The translations under genes were made by a program, and so were the position numbers. Below, piece after piece: positions 41,481 to 52,570 of a stretch of DNA of 64,000 bases. The notes beneath the pieces are model-generated. The model did no database searches. It saw only the letters and a list, made by a program, of their open reading frames with translations, and was not told the DNA's origin. The stretch comes from Chrysoporthe austroafricana (lineage: Eukaryota; Ascomycota; Sordariomycetes; Diaporthales; Cryphonectriaceae): positions 4,280,342-4,344,341 of the forward strand of contig JYIP02000007.1 of NCBI GenBank assembly GCA_001051155.2, given 5' to 3'. The stretch's first letter is position 1. Every line of letters starts with the position of its first letter.

Positions 41481-44400
41481 TCACCATTCTAACTCACTAG
41501 GCCCAGCGCCTAGCTTCGCTAACGTCCGGATCACTGGTGCGATCACCGCCTTGTCGCTGCGCAGGCGTGCACCTTCCTTTCTCCTCGAATAGAATACAGG
41601 GCAGTCTTTGCTATCACAGAGGACGTCGTCGAGGGGCGACAGCGCTGCGCAGCTTTGACATACCTTGATGAGATCCATGTACCGTCTCTCTTCGGTGTTG
41701 AGTTTGCCCTGTAGCCTCAGCAGCGAGCCGGGTGTGTCGCGTCTACACCTACGGCAGAGGGACATCTCCTCGTTATTTCTGTTCGCAGGCCTACGGCCAG
41801 TGACCTTGATCTTCGCACTACACACGACGCAGCTCGCCGGGCGGAGGTAGCTCTCAAGTGTGAACTTCTTCCTCGCACCACTACCAGCGGACTCTACACG
41901 CCGGATCCGCTGTACCTTGGGCATCTCATCATACCACTGGCGCACATTCGCGCCGACTAGGTTGAAGATACGCTCCAGCGGCGGAATCAGGTTCCTGGTG
42001 ATGTAATATTCCGCATCGAGCGTGAAATGGTCATTATTCAGCAGATCCTCCGGCGCAACACATCGATCAGCCAGCCTCGCGCCCGGTGCGCCGCTGATTA
42101 CGACGTATGGCACGCGCTCGCCGTATTGTGGTTCGGCGCGGGCGTCCTCGAGCATCTTCCTCGTGGAGATGAGAGCGCCTGGCGGTGGCGGTCCCTTGTC
42201 GGAGTACGTGCCGAGTTTGACTTCCTTCGCGAAGCAGAAGTCCTGCACCGATACCTGCCCGCGCATAATCTTGTCGCACTGGGTTTGGAAGTACTCCTTG
42301 ATCTGGCTTAGGTCCGCGGTCTCGAAAAGGAGCTTCAGGGCCTTCTCTTCAATTTTCTGCTCCGCCGGCGTCCCGTCCCGACGGACGGTCTCGATGCCCT
42401 TGGCGTCAAACTCGGGTTCGATCTGGTCGCGGCTCTCAAACTTGTAGCCAACATAGCGCTTCTTTGCGAGGAGAACGCACGGGTGGTAGACCTTTTCGAA
42501 CTTGAGCTTCACCGGGCGCGGGTTCATGTCTGTGATGGCCTTTGCGATCTCGTTGCCGATATCGAAGGCTTGGTCGCGTGTACGACCCTTCAGATAGATG
42601 AACAAGCTATCGGTGTCGCCGTAGACGACTTCCGCGCCCCACTTCTGGACGGAGTGGATGTACGCGATGGCCCGTTCGAGGGTCTCACGGCCGGTCTGGA
42701 CGATGCTATCCGCTATTTCGGAGCAGGGCATGCGGCCCGAAAAGGAGGCGGAAGTGTAGCCATATGTGACGTTCGCGAGGAGCTTGAGGGCCAGCTGCCT
42801 GTTGTTCAGGAGTTGTTGCAAGGTCTTGTCGTCTTTGTCTTGTTTCATGCCACTCTTGATCATTACTCTGGTCTCGAGGATCTCTGTGAGCATCTTCGCC
42901 AGCAGAGACTTTCGAACCTCGGCTTTCGCATACATGATGCCATTTGGTGCAATGTTGATGTAGTCTTTAAGGAGCTCAAGGAGCCTTTCTTGGCGCTTGT
43001 AGTCGGTGAAGCCCATTTTGTTTGTGCCCCGCCAATTCACGATTCTTCCGAGGAAAGTTGAATAACAGAGGTTGTAGGCGATCATGACACTGGGATACAA
43101 ACTCTGAAAGTCGAGTACCAGTAGCGGGCTGTTGTAGAAGGCGCTTTGAGGCTCCATGACCAGCGGCAGACATTCCAATGCATTTTGACCGCCGACTTGT
43201 TTCCTGCTCGGAGAGATAAGCACGAAGTTTTCGGGCTTGGCGATCCGGAACATGATTGACTCGACCTTGAACTGGGAGCCCCTAGAGAATACGGAGAAGA
43301 AGTCCACGCCGAGTAGACGCGCCTGTTCGCTGGTACGAGGGATCAGCTCGTTCTCCTCAAGAATCTGTATGTCCATCTTCGTCCGTGTGGCATAGTACCG
43401 AATGACTTTCGCTAGATCTCTGTAGCGGCCGCTGGTATACCAGTCTGATAGTGTTTGGTGACTGTAATGTGGAATTCGTCGGTGGAGGAGATGCCATACA
43501 ACGTTCTCCATGGTATATTGGAGCAGGTTCAGCTCACCTCGCATTGCTCTCCATATGTTAATCATATGGCGGCCAGTGACACGGATAGTCGACGTAGTGT
43601 TGAATCCCCAGCGGTCAGAGTCCTTGCCGAACCTACCGTGAGACTGTGTCTTCATCCGGGAAAATTCATCGCATAGGTTGTAGTCATACTTGTGCCTAGC
43701 CCGCTCGATAAGGTAGCCCCAAGAACTACCATGAACTTCATATCCAGTGAGCACGTCTGGGTCGTGATTCCGGACAACCTCAACCATTCGCACCATGGCG
43801 TCAAGCTCGGCAGATTCTTCCAACACCTCAACTTTGGTGTGCCTGCGCACTTGTTCCGCCACAGCGCCATCATCCGATACTACGATGATTCCACAAAGAG
43901 TACTTTCGGACTGGCTGCCATCTTGGAAGTTTTCGTCTGACTTGGTAGCCCAGAAAATGCATTGGACTTCGTCCTCTTCAGGATTAGGAACGAGCTTCCC
44001 TCTTGTATTGACATGGATCTCTAAGCTCATTGTACTCATGTACTGAGCTTCGTGTTCGACGCTGGTAGATTTCTTTCTCTGCGAATACTTGAATCCATGC
44101 TTGTTCTTCGGCGTCGCCCCGACAATCTGTGACAGAAATGGCTTCTGTGTTGCTCGTGGCACAGAGTCAGCACTTTCTCCCGTCGCTAACTTCCTCTCCT
44201 GCTTGGCTGTCCACCACTGGCTGACTTCATGGAACGTGGGCGGTGGTTTTGCGATCTCCCAGCTACGCAGGGAGCATTCCCGGCTTCTTTGTTGGTAAGA
44301 AAGCTCGTTTTGTGTCTTTTTGTCTTGGTTGGGCTCGACACGCAGGCCGAATGCTACAGCTGACTGGCCTGTTGCGTCGAATTCCGGAAGGAACGGTAGA

Positions 44401-46726
44401 GTATTTGACTTAAGACGGAACTCCTTGCCAGCGTACTCCCTCATGCGAGGAGGCACGTCTTTCTCCCGACCGTAGAACGCGTCTTGGTAAATGACATCGG
44501 GCAACCCATTGTCTTGCATGGTCGCACAGACCTGGGCAGCTGTCGGCGGAGCGTGATCAAGGACACTAACTAGGAGTCGATCACCACTAGAGAACGTCTG
44601 TAGTTTCTCATACTTCGGAAAGGAGGTTGCGACAGATGGAGGTGACGGGGTGATGCCATGCGATTTCACAGTGCTAGGAGTAGCGGAAATTACTTGTTGC
44701 GCCGAAGGTGGAGACTTGTCGAAGCTGACTCTCAGCTTCGATGAACCGTCATCGCTGCTCTGGGAGCTACTTTGTTGGCTCAGACGCAACCTCGTAATTG
44801 GATCATTGGGGTCCTTGACGATACCAAAGGATAGCATCTGCTTATCTCGCTGCCTGAAACGGATGCTGTTCACGGTCAACCTCGTTGGCGGTGTTGAATG
44901 AAACCTCACATGGCGTTGTGTATCAGTCGCCGGTGACGCAACTACTGAAGATTTTGCATCTTCATTCATGTGCGTGATTCCCAATGAGAGTGGTACACTG
45001 GTATTTTCAACTCTTGGCCGTTTGGCATCTGACATGTGTGAAACTGGGCTCCTGGGCCTCTTCAGCGGCACGCCGCCAGGGCCAGACAACGGCCGATTCG
45101 CAGGATGCTCGCTGATCAGACCCTCCTTGTCGGCCGCTTCAATTAATTCATCCGTGATTGGAAGGACAGGAATTCGGCCGGTCTTTTGGCCACTCAAGCA
45201 GATGCCCCAGGGGTACTCCTTGGTAGGCTGAGATGGGACACTTCTGTGCGATGCAAACGCTGATAAAGCGATGGGCGGCTGCACAGATGCCCCCAAATTG
45301 TTGATCATGACCTTTGTCAGGGCCGTCCGAGATTGTGACTTCTCGAATTTGGCACCTGCTAGCCGTTGGTTTGCCTTTTCAGCGAGGATAGTCTTGTGAA
45401 TCAGCTCCTCGTCAGAGTCATCAGGGAACAAGTCGTCATCAATGTCGTCTTGAGCTGCAACGGTGTGTCTTTCATTCACCTGAATACGGCTTGGTGGAGG
45501 TTGACGTTCCTCTGGTACGTGCTGTGGCAAGCCTAGGGCAGGGAAGAGATTATGAGGGAACAGATCCTCGACGGCTTGTAGAGTCGTGTTGACAGTATCT
45601 TCGAATCGCTTGTGTTGCACGAAATTATCAAACGAGATCTCTGAATCTTCCGTGGCTGCGGTCTCGTCCGCGATCAGCTCTTTGATTTGCTCCATGTACT
45701 CATCCTCGTGAATCCATCCCTGGGGCTGAGATTCTCGCGGATCCGCGGACATAGATACAAGCACGTCGGCAGCGAAGGGACTGCTTCCAGGCTTGGTGAG
45801 GCCCATCCGTCGTTTCCTGCGCTTCGTCTCATCCTTCCACAGCCCAGCCATACTGTGGACTAACTTCATGCTGGCCGGGATGGGATGATCCTTCTCGATG
45901 AAGTCATGATGTAGCCGCCGTTCCTTAACGGCCTTCCGATTCAAGATGTCCTGGACGCAAAGGTCCACCTCGATTGAGCAGTGACTTGCGCGAGGAAGCG
46001 CGTAGTCCTCTGTGATGTCATCGCGAGATATCGACGAGCTGTGCCAGATATGAACGGAAGCCTCGTCATCTTCGCCAAATTTGGGCACCGGCGATCGGAA
46101 CACCGCTTTGCCGCTCTCCAAGTAGTCGCAGCCGTAAAGGTTGTAATCGCACATGAACTGTAGCAGGTATTGCAGGTGGGCCTCGTACGGCTGGAATCTC
46201 TTGTTCATGACGGCTCCCTGCTGAAGCAGGTCTGCCAGCCTGGTCATGATGATAGGGTTGAACACGTAAATCTTAAGGAAGAAGCGGTACCCAACGTGGA
46301 AGCCATAGAACGGTACACCCTTGGTGAGGGTGATCCTGGCGACATATTTATTTTTATTGCTGTAGGAATCCTGGCGGTAGCTCACCGCCAGAGCATGATC
46401 GATTGCAAGGTGCAATTGGTAGATGTATGCACCGACTATGTGTATCGTCAGAAAGAAGTCGCGGCAAAGCGGCAGGGTTGTCTCCACTCACCCTCTTCGG
46501 GGGCCAGGCTGCCAGTGTACTCAACGTACAGATACGGGAATGCCCCATGAATATGCGCGCAGACTTTCTGTCCAGTCTGGGTGGACCCGAAAACCCTAAT
46601 GACAGGGACTTTAGGCTCCTTAGACAGGTGTTCCGGCTGCACATCGTTGCGAAGCTGAGGGTCGTATCTGGTTGGAGTCGCTTGGTAGAAGTCGATGCAG
46701 TTCAGCCTAACTTTGAAGACATCCAT
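41481..46726 (-). CDS. rev3: DNA polymerase zeta catalytic subunit Rev3
   Basis: Exon 1 (46492-46726) and exon 2 (41481-46435) are joined over a 56-bp intron (gtgagt...acatag, phase 1), giving 1729 residues. ATG 46726 starts MDVFKVRLNCIDFYQATPTR, the usual Rev3 N-terminus. The B-family polymerase motifs are present: DFQSLYPSVMIAYN (motif A, about residue 1187), KLLANVTYGYTSASFSGR (motif B, about 1296) and YGDTDSLF (motif C, about 1350). The C-terminus has two cysteine clusters: CVVC...LCRRC (about 1613, zinc) and CQSC...CDSKDC (about 1670, the 4Fe-4S CysB site). The long middle is disordered, as is usual. Rev3 with Rev7 extends mismatched or damaged primer ends in error-prone translesion synthesis in the nucleus. 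All motifs are intact. Confidence 0.97.
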
Positions 46727-47136
46727 GACGACAGACAGCAATGCACCCTCGGGAAAGTTGGAAACATGCAACACTGACGCATTGTACTTGAGACGCTGAG
46801 GAGGTGTGTTATGACAATTTCATGGTATCTCGAACATCTTCCTCTTGGATTTGCCTCCTCAACGCATGGGTCGGTTGACCTTTGAGTGAAGAAGATGCGG
46901 TCACAACCTCGAGCGCGTGTGACTGGGATCGATCCTCGCAGCCGGTCTGATTACATAAGCGGCAGCCTCCCTACGAACGACTTGCACGTCCGCTGTGCAG
47001 GGCTTGGCCAGCAACTTTGCAATCGCCACAGCAGCATTTCGAACTCTGGACATCCCCCTCTCCTTTACTAGAAGACAAGCTTCTACGAACAGCCCACGTT
47101 TCCTACATTGTCCCGAAAATCCCCGATACGTCCACG
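46727..47136. promoter_or_regulatory. Divergent promoter region, rev3 / slu7
   Basis: These 410 bp separate two divergent start codons, so both promoters and 5' UTRs must lie here unless further 5' exons exist. I see no TATA box near either start. The part next to slu7 is pyrimidine-rich (CCCCCTCTCCTTTACT at about 47052). Confidence 0.6.
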
Positions 47137-48549
47137 ATGTCTCCGTCACCGCCGCCCCAAGAACGAGCCAAAGGCAACGCGACCGCGCCCGTCAAAGAAG
47201 AGAATGCCTACATTCCCAGGTTCATCTCGAAGCGACCCTTCTACGCCGGCGATGGCGCAGCGTCCGACTATCTCGAACATCAACGTCTGCACAAACAAAA
47301 GCAAGATACAGCATGGTACGACCGGGGCAAGAAGGGTGTCGCCGCGACAAAGTATCGCAAAGGCGCATGCGAGAATTGCGGGGCAATGGGGCACAAGGCA
47401 AAAGACTGCCTAGAACGACCACGAAAAAAGGGGGCCAAATGGACGGGCAAGAACATTCAGGCTGACGACATGGTGCAAGATGTCCAGATGAGCTGGGACG
47501 CAAAAAGGGATCGGTGGAACGGGTATGACCCTAAGGATCACAAGTATGTGGTAGAGGAGTACGAGGCGATGGAGAGGTTGAAGAAGCAGCTGCAAGCTAA
47601 AAAGAGCGGGGATGAGGACGGCGAAGAAGACGAGGACGAAGCAGAAGTCGACAACGGGGACAAGTATGCCGATACGGTCGATATGGGCAAGCACCAGCCT
47701 ACGTCCACGCGGCAGCTGCGTATGCGAGAGGATACCGCGAAGTACCTTTTGAATCTAGACTTGGACTCGGCCAAGTACGATCCCAAGACACGAAGGCTGG
47801 TGGATAGTGGAGCGTTGGCGGACAAGGCGGCTGCGCTGTACAATGAGGACGGCTTCGTGCGGGCATCCGGCGATGCAGCCGAATTCGAGAAGGCAACACG
47901 GTATGCGTGGGAGGCGCAAGAGATGAAGGGAGACACCAGTCAGCATTTGCAGGCGAACCCGACAGCTGGAGACGTCCACCGAAGGAAGGAGAAAGAGCAG
48001 GCAGAGCAGAAGCGCTTGGAGAGGGAGAAGGCTCTCCGCGAGAAATACGGCGACGGATCGTCGGTCATGCCTACTGCGCTGCAGAGCATGGCCGTCACCG
48101 AGAGCGAGCAATTCGTCGAATATGACGAGTACGGCCTAGTCAAGGGACAACGGGCTTCCGCCAAGTCGAAGTATCCGGAGGATGTCTACATCAACAACCA
48201 CACATCGGTCTGGGGCAGCTGGTGGTCGAATTTTCAGTGGGGATACGAGTGCTGTCATTCTACGATGAAGAACAGCTATTGCACTGGAGAGGATGGCAAG
48301 AGGGCATTTGAGGCATCCGAGCGGCAACGTTCTGGCGCAACTCTCGTTGAGGGGACAGAAGATGCCGAGGAGGAGCCACCGGCAGAACAGAATGAAGCTG
48401 GCAGCAAGGAGAAACAAAATCTCAAGTGGTCAAGAGAAGAGATAGTGGGCGGCATCACAGAAGAGGAGTTGGACGAATACCGGCGAAAACGTACTGTTGC
48501 GGATGATCCGATGGCGAAGTTCCTAGGGACTGATGAGCTAGCACATTAG
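47137..48549 (+). CDS. slu7: Pre-mRNA splicing factor Slu7
   Basis: A single-exon frame of 470 residues. ATG 47137 is the first ATG in frame (the frame upstream is open from a TTG). [16 protein letters not shown] is the typical N-terminal entry. The CCHC zinc knuckle [14 protein letters not shown] is at residues 78-91, followed by [14 protein letters not shown], a Slu7 hallmark. Further family blocks are [23 protein letters not shown] [19 protein letters not shown] and HTSVWGSWW...WGYECCHS near the C-terminus. Slu7 acts in the second catalytic step of splicing, in 3' splice-site choice, in the nucleus. The internal acidic stretch ([12 protein letters not shown]) is usual. Length is slightly short but complete. 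Confidence 0.96.
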   Translation: MSPSPPPQERAKGNATAPVKEENAYIPRFISKRPFYAGDGAASDYLEHQRLHKQKQDTAWYDRGKKGVAATKYRKGACENCGAMGHKAKDCLERPRKKGAKWTGKNIQADDMVQDVQMSWDAKRDRWNGYDPKDHKYVVEEYEAMERLKKQLQAKKSGDEDGEEDEDEAEVDNGDKYADTVDMGKHQPTSTRQLRMREDTAKYLLNLDLDSAKYDPKTRRLVDSGALADKAAALYNEDGFVRASGDAAEFEKATRYAWEAQEMKGDTSQHLQANPTAGDVHRRKEKEQAEQKRLEREKALREKYGDGSSVMPTALQSMAVTESEQFVEYDEYGLVKGQRASAKSKYPEDVYINNHTSVWGSWWSNFQWGYECCHSTMKNSYCTGEDGKRAFEASERQRSGATLVEGTEDAEEEPPAEQNEAGSKEKQNLKWSREEIVGGITEEELDEYRRKRTVADDPMAKFLGTDELAH

Positions 48550-48939
48550 AAGGGTCGCAAGTAGCATCAATACCAGGAGCAGCAGCAGTTCAATGACAAG
48601 CATGAATGTTGATGACCATCGAGTAGTACGTGTTCTAACAGCACGGTCCAGTCTGGGGAGGCGGCGATGTGCTCACTTTCTAGGCAAGCGCAAGGTCAAC
48701 AACCTGTAAGGCAGCCTCATAATCGATCACACATCGCACTTGCCGGCACTGCACTGGGAAGAAACGTGTCTTGTCATTCATTTAATTCCATTGACCTCTG
48801 GCTTCGCATCGAATGCATGCCGTGAACGATGACACAAACTCCGTATTCCGTGACCAGCAAAACCCAGCTGCCCAAGCCCAATTTTTATTTGTGATCCCAT
48901 GACCCGAGGAGTACCCTTGTGATATCATGTGCGCGGCAC
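48550..48939. other. Convergent intergenic region, slu7 / uS4
   Basis: Both neighbours end here, so the two 3' UTRs and poly(A) sites must share 390 bp. AATTTTTATTTGTG at about 48879 would serve minus-strand 3' processing. No gene is seen. Confidence 0.6.
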
Positions 48940-49791
48940 CTACTCCTCATCGTCGTCACCCTCACCCTCACCACCCTCAGCGGCCTTGGCCTTCTTTCTG
49001 CGGACGCGGCCGGGACGGCCGCCGCCCAAGGGCGAGGTCAGGGCGAAGTCGATGTGCTTCTGGGAGTCGAGGCGGACCATGAAGGAGGGCACGTTGACGA
49101 TCTGCTTGCCGACACGGATGTGGCGCTGGCGGATCAGGACACGGGCGTGGTGGATGGACTTGGCAAGACCGAGCTTATAGACGCAAGTCTGGAGACGGCG
49201 TTCGAGGAAATCCTCGACCTTGAGGGCAAGCACGTAATCGAGCTTCATGCGGCTCTCATCAAGGACACCAACGCGGACGAGACGGCGAATCAGGGCGTTG
49301 CCTTCGAAGAGACGCTTGGGGTCCTTCTCGTCAAGGGTGAGCAGCTGACTGTGCGGTGTGTTAGGTCTCGTCCACTGGATCATGGATGGGGTGGGTAGTT
49401 AAAAAAAGAAAAAAAATTTTGCGGTAGGCAGTCATTATGATGGGGGGGACTCGGTTGGTCAAACGTACCGGGCAGCACGACGAATCTTGGACAGGGTGAG
49501 CTGGACACGCCAGACCTCACGCTTGTTGCGCAGACCATACTCGCCAACGAGCTTCAACTCAGAGTCCCTGTGTGGTGATCGATGTCAGTTGTGGATGCAG
49601 GAACGACGTAAGCAGAGACAAGCTGCTGCTCAGTGGCCGGTTCTATACTGACAGACGAGCGGCTTCGAAGGGTCTGTGGGAGTCCAAGTTAGCGATTGCC
49701 GTGATCGAGAGTCAATCGATTGAGTTGATGGTGAACATTGAACATACCTTCGCGGCACCTTGGCCGTCTTGGAGTAGGAGAGCGGCGCCAT
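48940..49791 (-). CDS. rps9: 40S ribosomal protein uS4 (Rps9)
   Basis: Four exons: 49748-49791, 49653-49673 (only 21 bp), 49469-49567 and 48940-49348, with introns of 74, 85 and 120 bp. Together they give 190 residues, the normal length. The protein begins [20 protein letters not shown] and continues [69 protein letters not shown] and the S4 RNA-binding core [20 protein letters not shown]. It ends in a [10 protein letters not shown] tail with acidic residues. It binds 18S rRNA early in small-subunit assembly and sits at the mRNA entry side, contributing to decoding fidelity. The divergent partner is eL21, an unusual direct pairing of 40S and 60S genes. Confidence 0.96.
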
Positions 49792-50103
49792 GGTGATTGC
49801 TGGTTGTTGGTTGAGGCTGGCGAAGTTTGTCGAGGAGAAGTCGTTTGAAGGAGGTCTGGTAAAAAGTTCGCGAGGCGGTCGATTGGGTGGATCGGCAGAG
49901 GTGCAAGGCAAGGCCACGTGATCAGGGCGCACCTTCTCCCACTTGACTTGACGAATTGGGTGGCCCAAGCGCCGCCTTAGCGCGGAATGAGCACCAATAC
50001 CGAAAAAGTCCACTCCCGTCTACCTGTTCCCGTCTGTCCGCACTTTCGAGAAATCGACAACGATCACAACGCCACTCACTCACAACCCACCAAACTAATC
50101 AAG
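49792..50103. promoter_or_regulatory. Bidirectional promoter, uS4 / eL21
   Basis: Only 312 bp lie between the start codons of two ribosomal-protein genes. A CACGTG E-box (49915-49920, within GGCCACGTGATC) sits near the middle and could bind a bHLH factor for both directions. Pyrimidine-rich tracts before the eL21 start (CCCGTCTGTCC at about 50029) suit fungal ribosomal-protein transcription starts. Confidence 0.6.
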
Positions 50104-50840
50104 ATGGGTCACGCCGCTGGTCTTCGTGCGGGCACTCGCGTACGTTACAAAGCAACTGAGATGGCTGGGAACGCGATCGGAGAGACAGGTTTTCTTGGAT
50201 CTTGAAGTGCTGACGGTCTGGTGCGAAACAGTATGCCTTCTCGCGGGATTTCCGCAAGAAGGGCATGATTCCCCTGTCTACCTACCTGCGACAGTACCGG
50301 TATGTCGGCTCCGATATCGAGAGGACCCAATCGAGGCAGAACGGCCAGAATCTGACGAGACCTACAGGGTTGGTGACATTGTGGACATCAAGGCAAACGG
50401 TGCCGTGCAGAAGGGGTAAGTTGAGAGCCAGACACAAACACAGAACCCGCAGGCCGGACAGCCACCCCGGCGAGACGATCAAGTCCTGACAATGTGCTGC
50501 GAAAAACAGTATGCCCCACAAGGTCTACCACGGCAAGACCGGTGTTGTCTACAACGTCACCAAGTCGGCCGTCGGCGTCATCATCTACAAGAAGGTCAAG
50601 CACCGATACATCGAGAAGCGCATCAACCTCCGCACCGAGCACATCCAGCCCTCGCGATCCCGAGAGGGTTTCCTGCGCAGGGTCAAGGAGAATGCCGCGG
50701 CCAAGGCCAAGGCCAAGGCCGAGGGCACGACCGTCCAGGTGAAGAGACAAGCCGCCCTGCCCCGTGACGCGCGACAGATCTCATTCAAGGAGAACCGCCC
50801 CGAGACCCTCGCGCCTGTCGCCTACGAGACCACCATCTAG
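50104..50840 (+). CDS. rpl21: 60S ribosomal protein eL21
   Basis: Four exons: 50104-50139, 50232-50299, 50368-50415 and 50510-50840. The introns are 92, 68 and 94 bp, all GT-AG, and the protein has 160 residues, the exact family length. The order is MGHAAGLRAGTR / YAFSRDFRKKGMIPLSTYLR / VGDIVDIKANGAVQKG / MPHKVYHGKTGVVYNVTKSA, and then KVKHRYIEKRINLRTEHIQP. It is an SH3-like barrel protein of the large subunit central protuberance region. Intron-rich 5' ends with a long last exon are usual for fungal ribosomal-protein genes. No anomaly is seen. Confidence 0.96.
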
Positions 50841-52570
50841 ACGGACACGTTCGGAGCGGTATGTGGGAAGGATGATTCTTCTGCGGACGGGGTTTCTGGT
50901 GGTTGGTTCAAGAATTGGCTTGCTTTGGTCTTTGCATGGGGTTCACGTACGGCAAAACGGAAAGATTTTCTAGCATGGTCCGGAATGGCATGCGGCAATG
51001 CTTTTAGGGAATACAAAAGGGACCAATGGCACTCCCAACACTTTTCTCTCATACTCAATTTTATGAGATCAGGTGGGCGGATGCTCAGCTTGGTGAGACC
51101 ATGGATGTGCTCGACGACAAGGCAATGTCGAGGCTTGAGGGGGCAGAGGCAGTCCTCGTCTCCAAGACTGCAATCGAAACACTTCCTGCCAGAGCCGGCA
51201 AAATGACCAAAAGACTCTTGCCTCGCAGTGGGTCGGACGTGGGCTCTTCATGGTTGTAGTCCAGGCTCCTCGTGAGGTTGACGAACACGATGCCAGCTTC
51301 AGTTGGGGGGGGGGGGAAGACACAATCATCATGATGCGTGATGTTGGGCTTCTGCACATTTTTGGTTTTTCACCACCACCCCCCCCCGGTCTTGAGTTCC
51401 CAACTTCGTGCTCCTAAACCACCCCGCCTGCCATTCACCCCATTCCTTACCTATCATTTACATACCTTATTGTAGCACCTCGAGCAGCGTGAAGGGCTAG
51501 CTAGGTGAGACATCAGAACTCCTTTGTAGATCCAGCCCTCCCATGGTTAAATTCAGAAGCCCCATCCTGATATCCAGGTATACGGAGTCGCTGCATCACT
51601 GGAAGAGGATAGGACGCAGAAGCTGCCTGTGTAGATATGCATGACTTGGCACCTCACCATGATGAGGAGCTGCAGGCTGGCATCAGTCCCGAGGAGCAGT
51701 CTTGCGGTCTCTTCCACCCCGAGACCGCTCTCTCGTCATACGCAGACACATGGACCATCTCCTGGCAGACCACCCGCTCATGCATCCTATCATACTGATC
51801 CCTCCTTCCAACCCAACTGACGCTCATCAATACGGTGCAGCTCCTCCATGAGTCGGGAGGAACCTCCACTCAAGACCAGGGCGCATTGGAGGGACCTTTC
51901 TACTGGGGTATGCCTTGGTGCTGAGACCGATAGCTGCACTGACCAGGTCGCGAGAAGTGAGAAATGAAAAATGACACGAACGGCTCAGACTCGAGATAAC
52001 AATCACACAATCAGCGGGTGATGGGTTTGTGTACCTGATCTGATACCCCTGAACCTCGGCAGACTTGAGGTGCCAGCAGCGGCCAGGAATTGCTGAGGTG
52101 TGGAGAGTAGCCCGGTATGTAGTACCACAGTAGTAGTGCGGCCCCGGACGACAGGGCGCAGGGCCACGGGTTGACAGGCACTGACAAGCGCGACAGGGGC
52201 CAGCTCCCCAGTGCTTCCTTCCCGCCCCAGGATGCCAGGTTGCGTCACTCCTGGACTCGATCTGTTTGCTGCAACAGCCAAAGGCTGACGAGCCCCAAAC
52301 ACAACTGACCAACTGACACATCCTCCTCTTCAAACAACCGCACGGCAGTCTCTCGCCCAGATCTCCCATCGTCTCTTCTCTTTCCCGCTTGGTCTGCCAC
52401 CGCTCACCGTCTGGAGGCGATGCAATGATCACTTTGGCCCTGCCGCCCTGGACCTGCTCCGCCTCTGGCCTGGCTGGCGTCGCGTGTTCAAGCGAGGAGG
52501 AGCGTGACACTTCGACCGGCCTTCGTCCGCGCTCTGCAGACCCCCCGTCTCTCCCAGCAGCATCGCGGAG
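50841..52570. other. Intergenic region between eL21 and the SMP gene
   Basis: No gene is supported. It contains a run of 12-13 G (about 51305-51317) and a run of 10 C (about 51381-51390) within 85 bp. The last 200 bases before 52571 are CT-rich (GTCTCTTCTCTTTCCCGC at about 52370), a likely core promoter and 5' UTR for the next gene. Confidence 0.5.
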
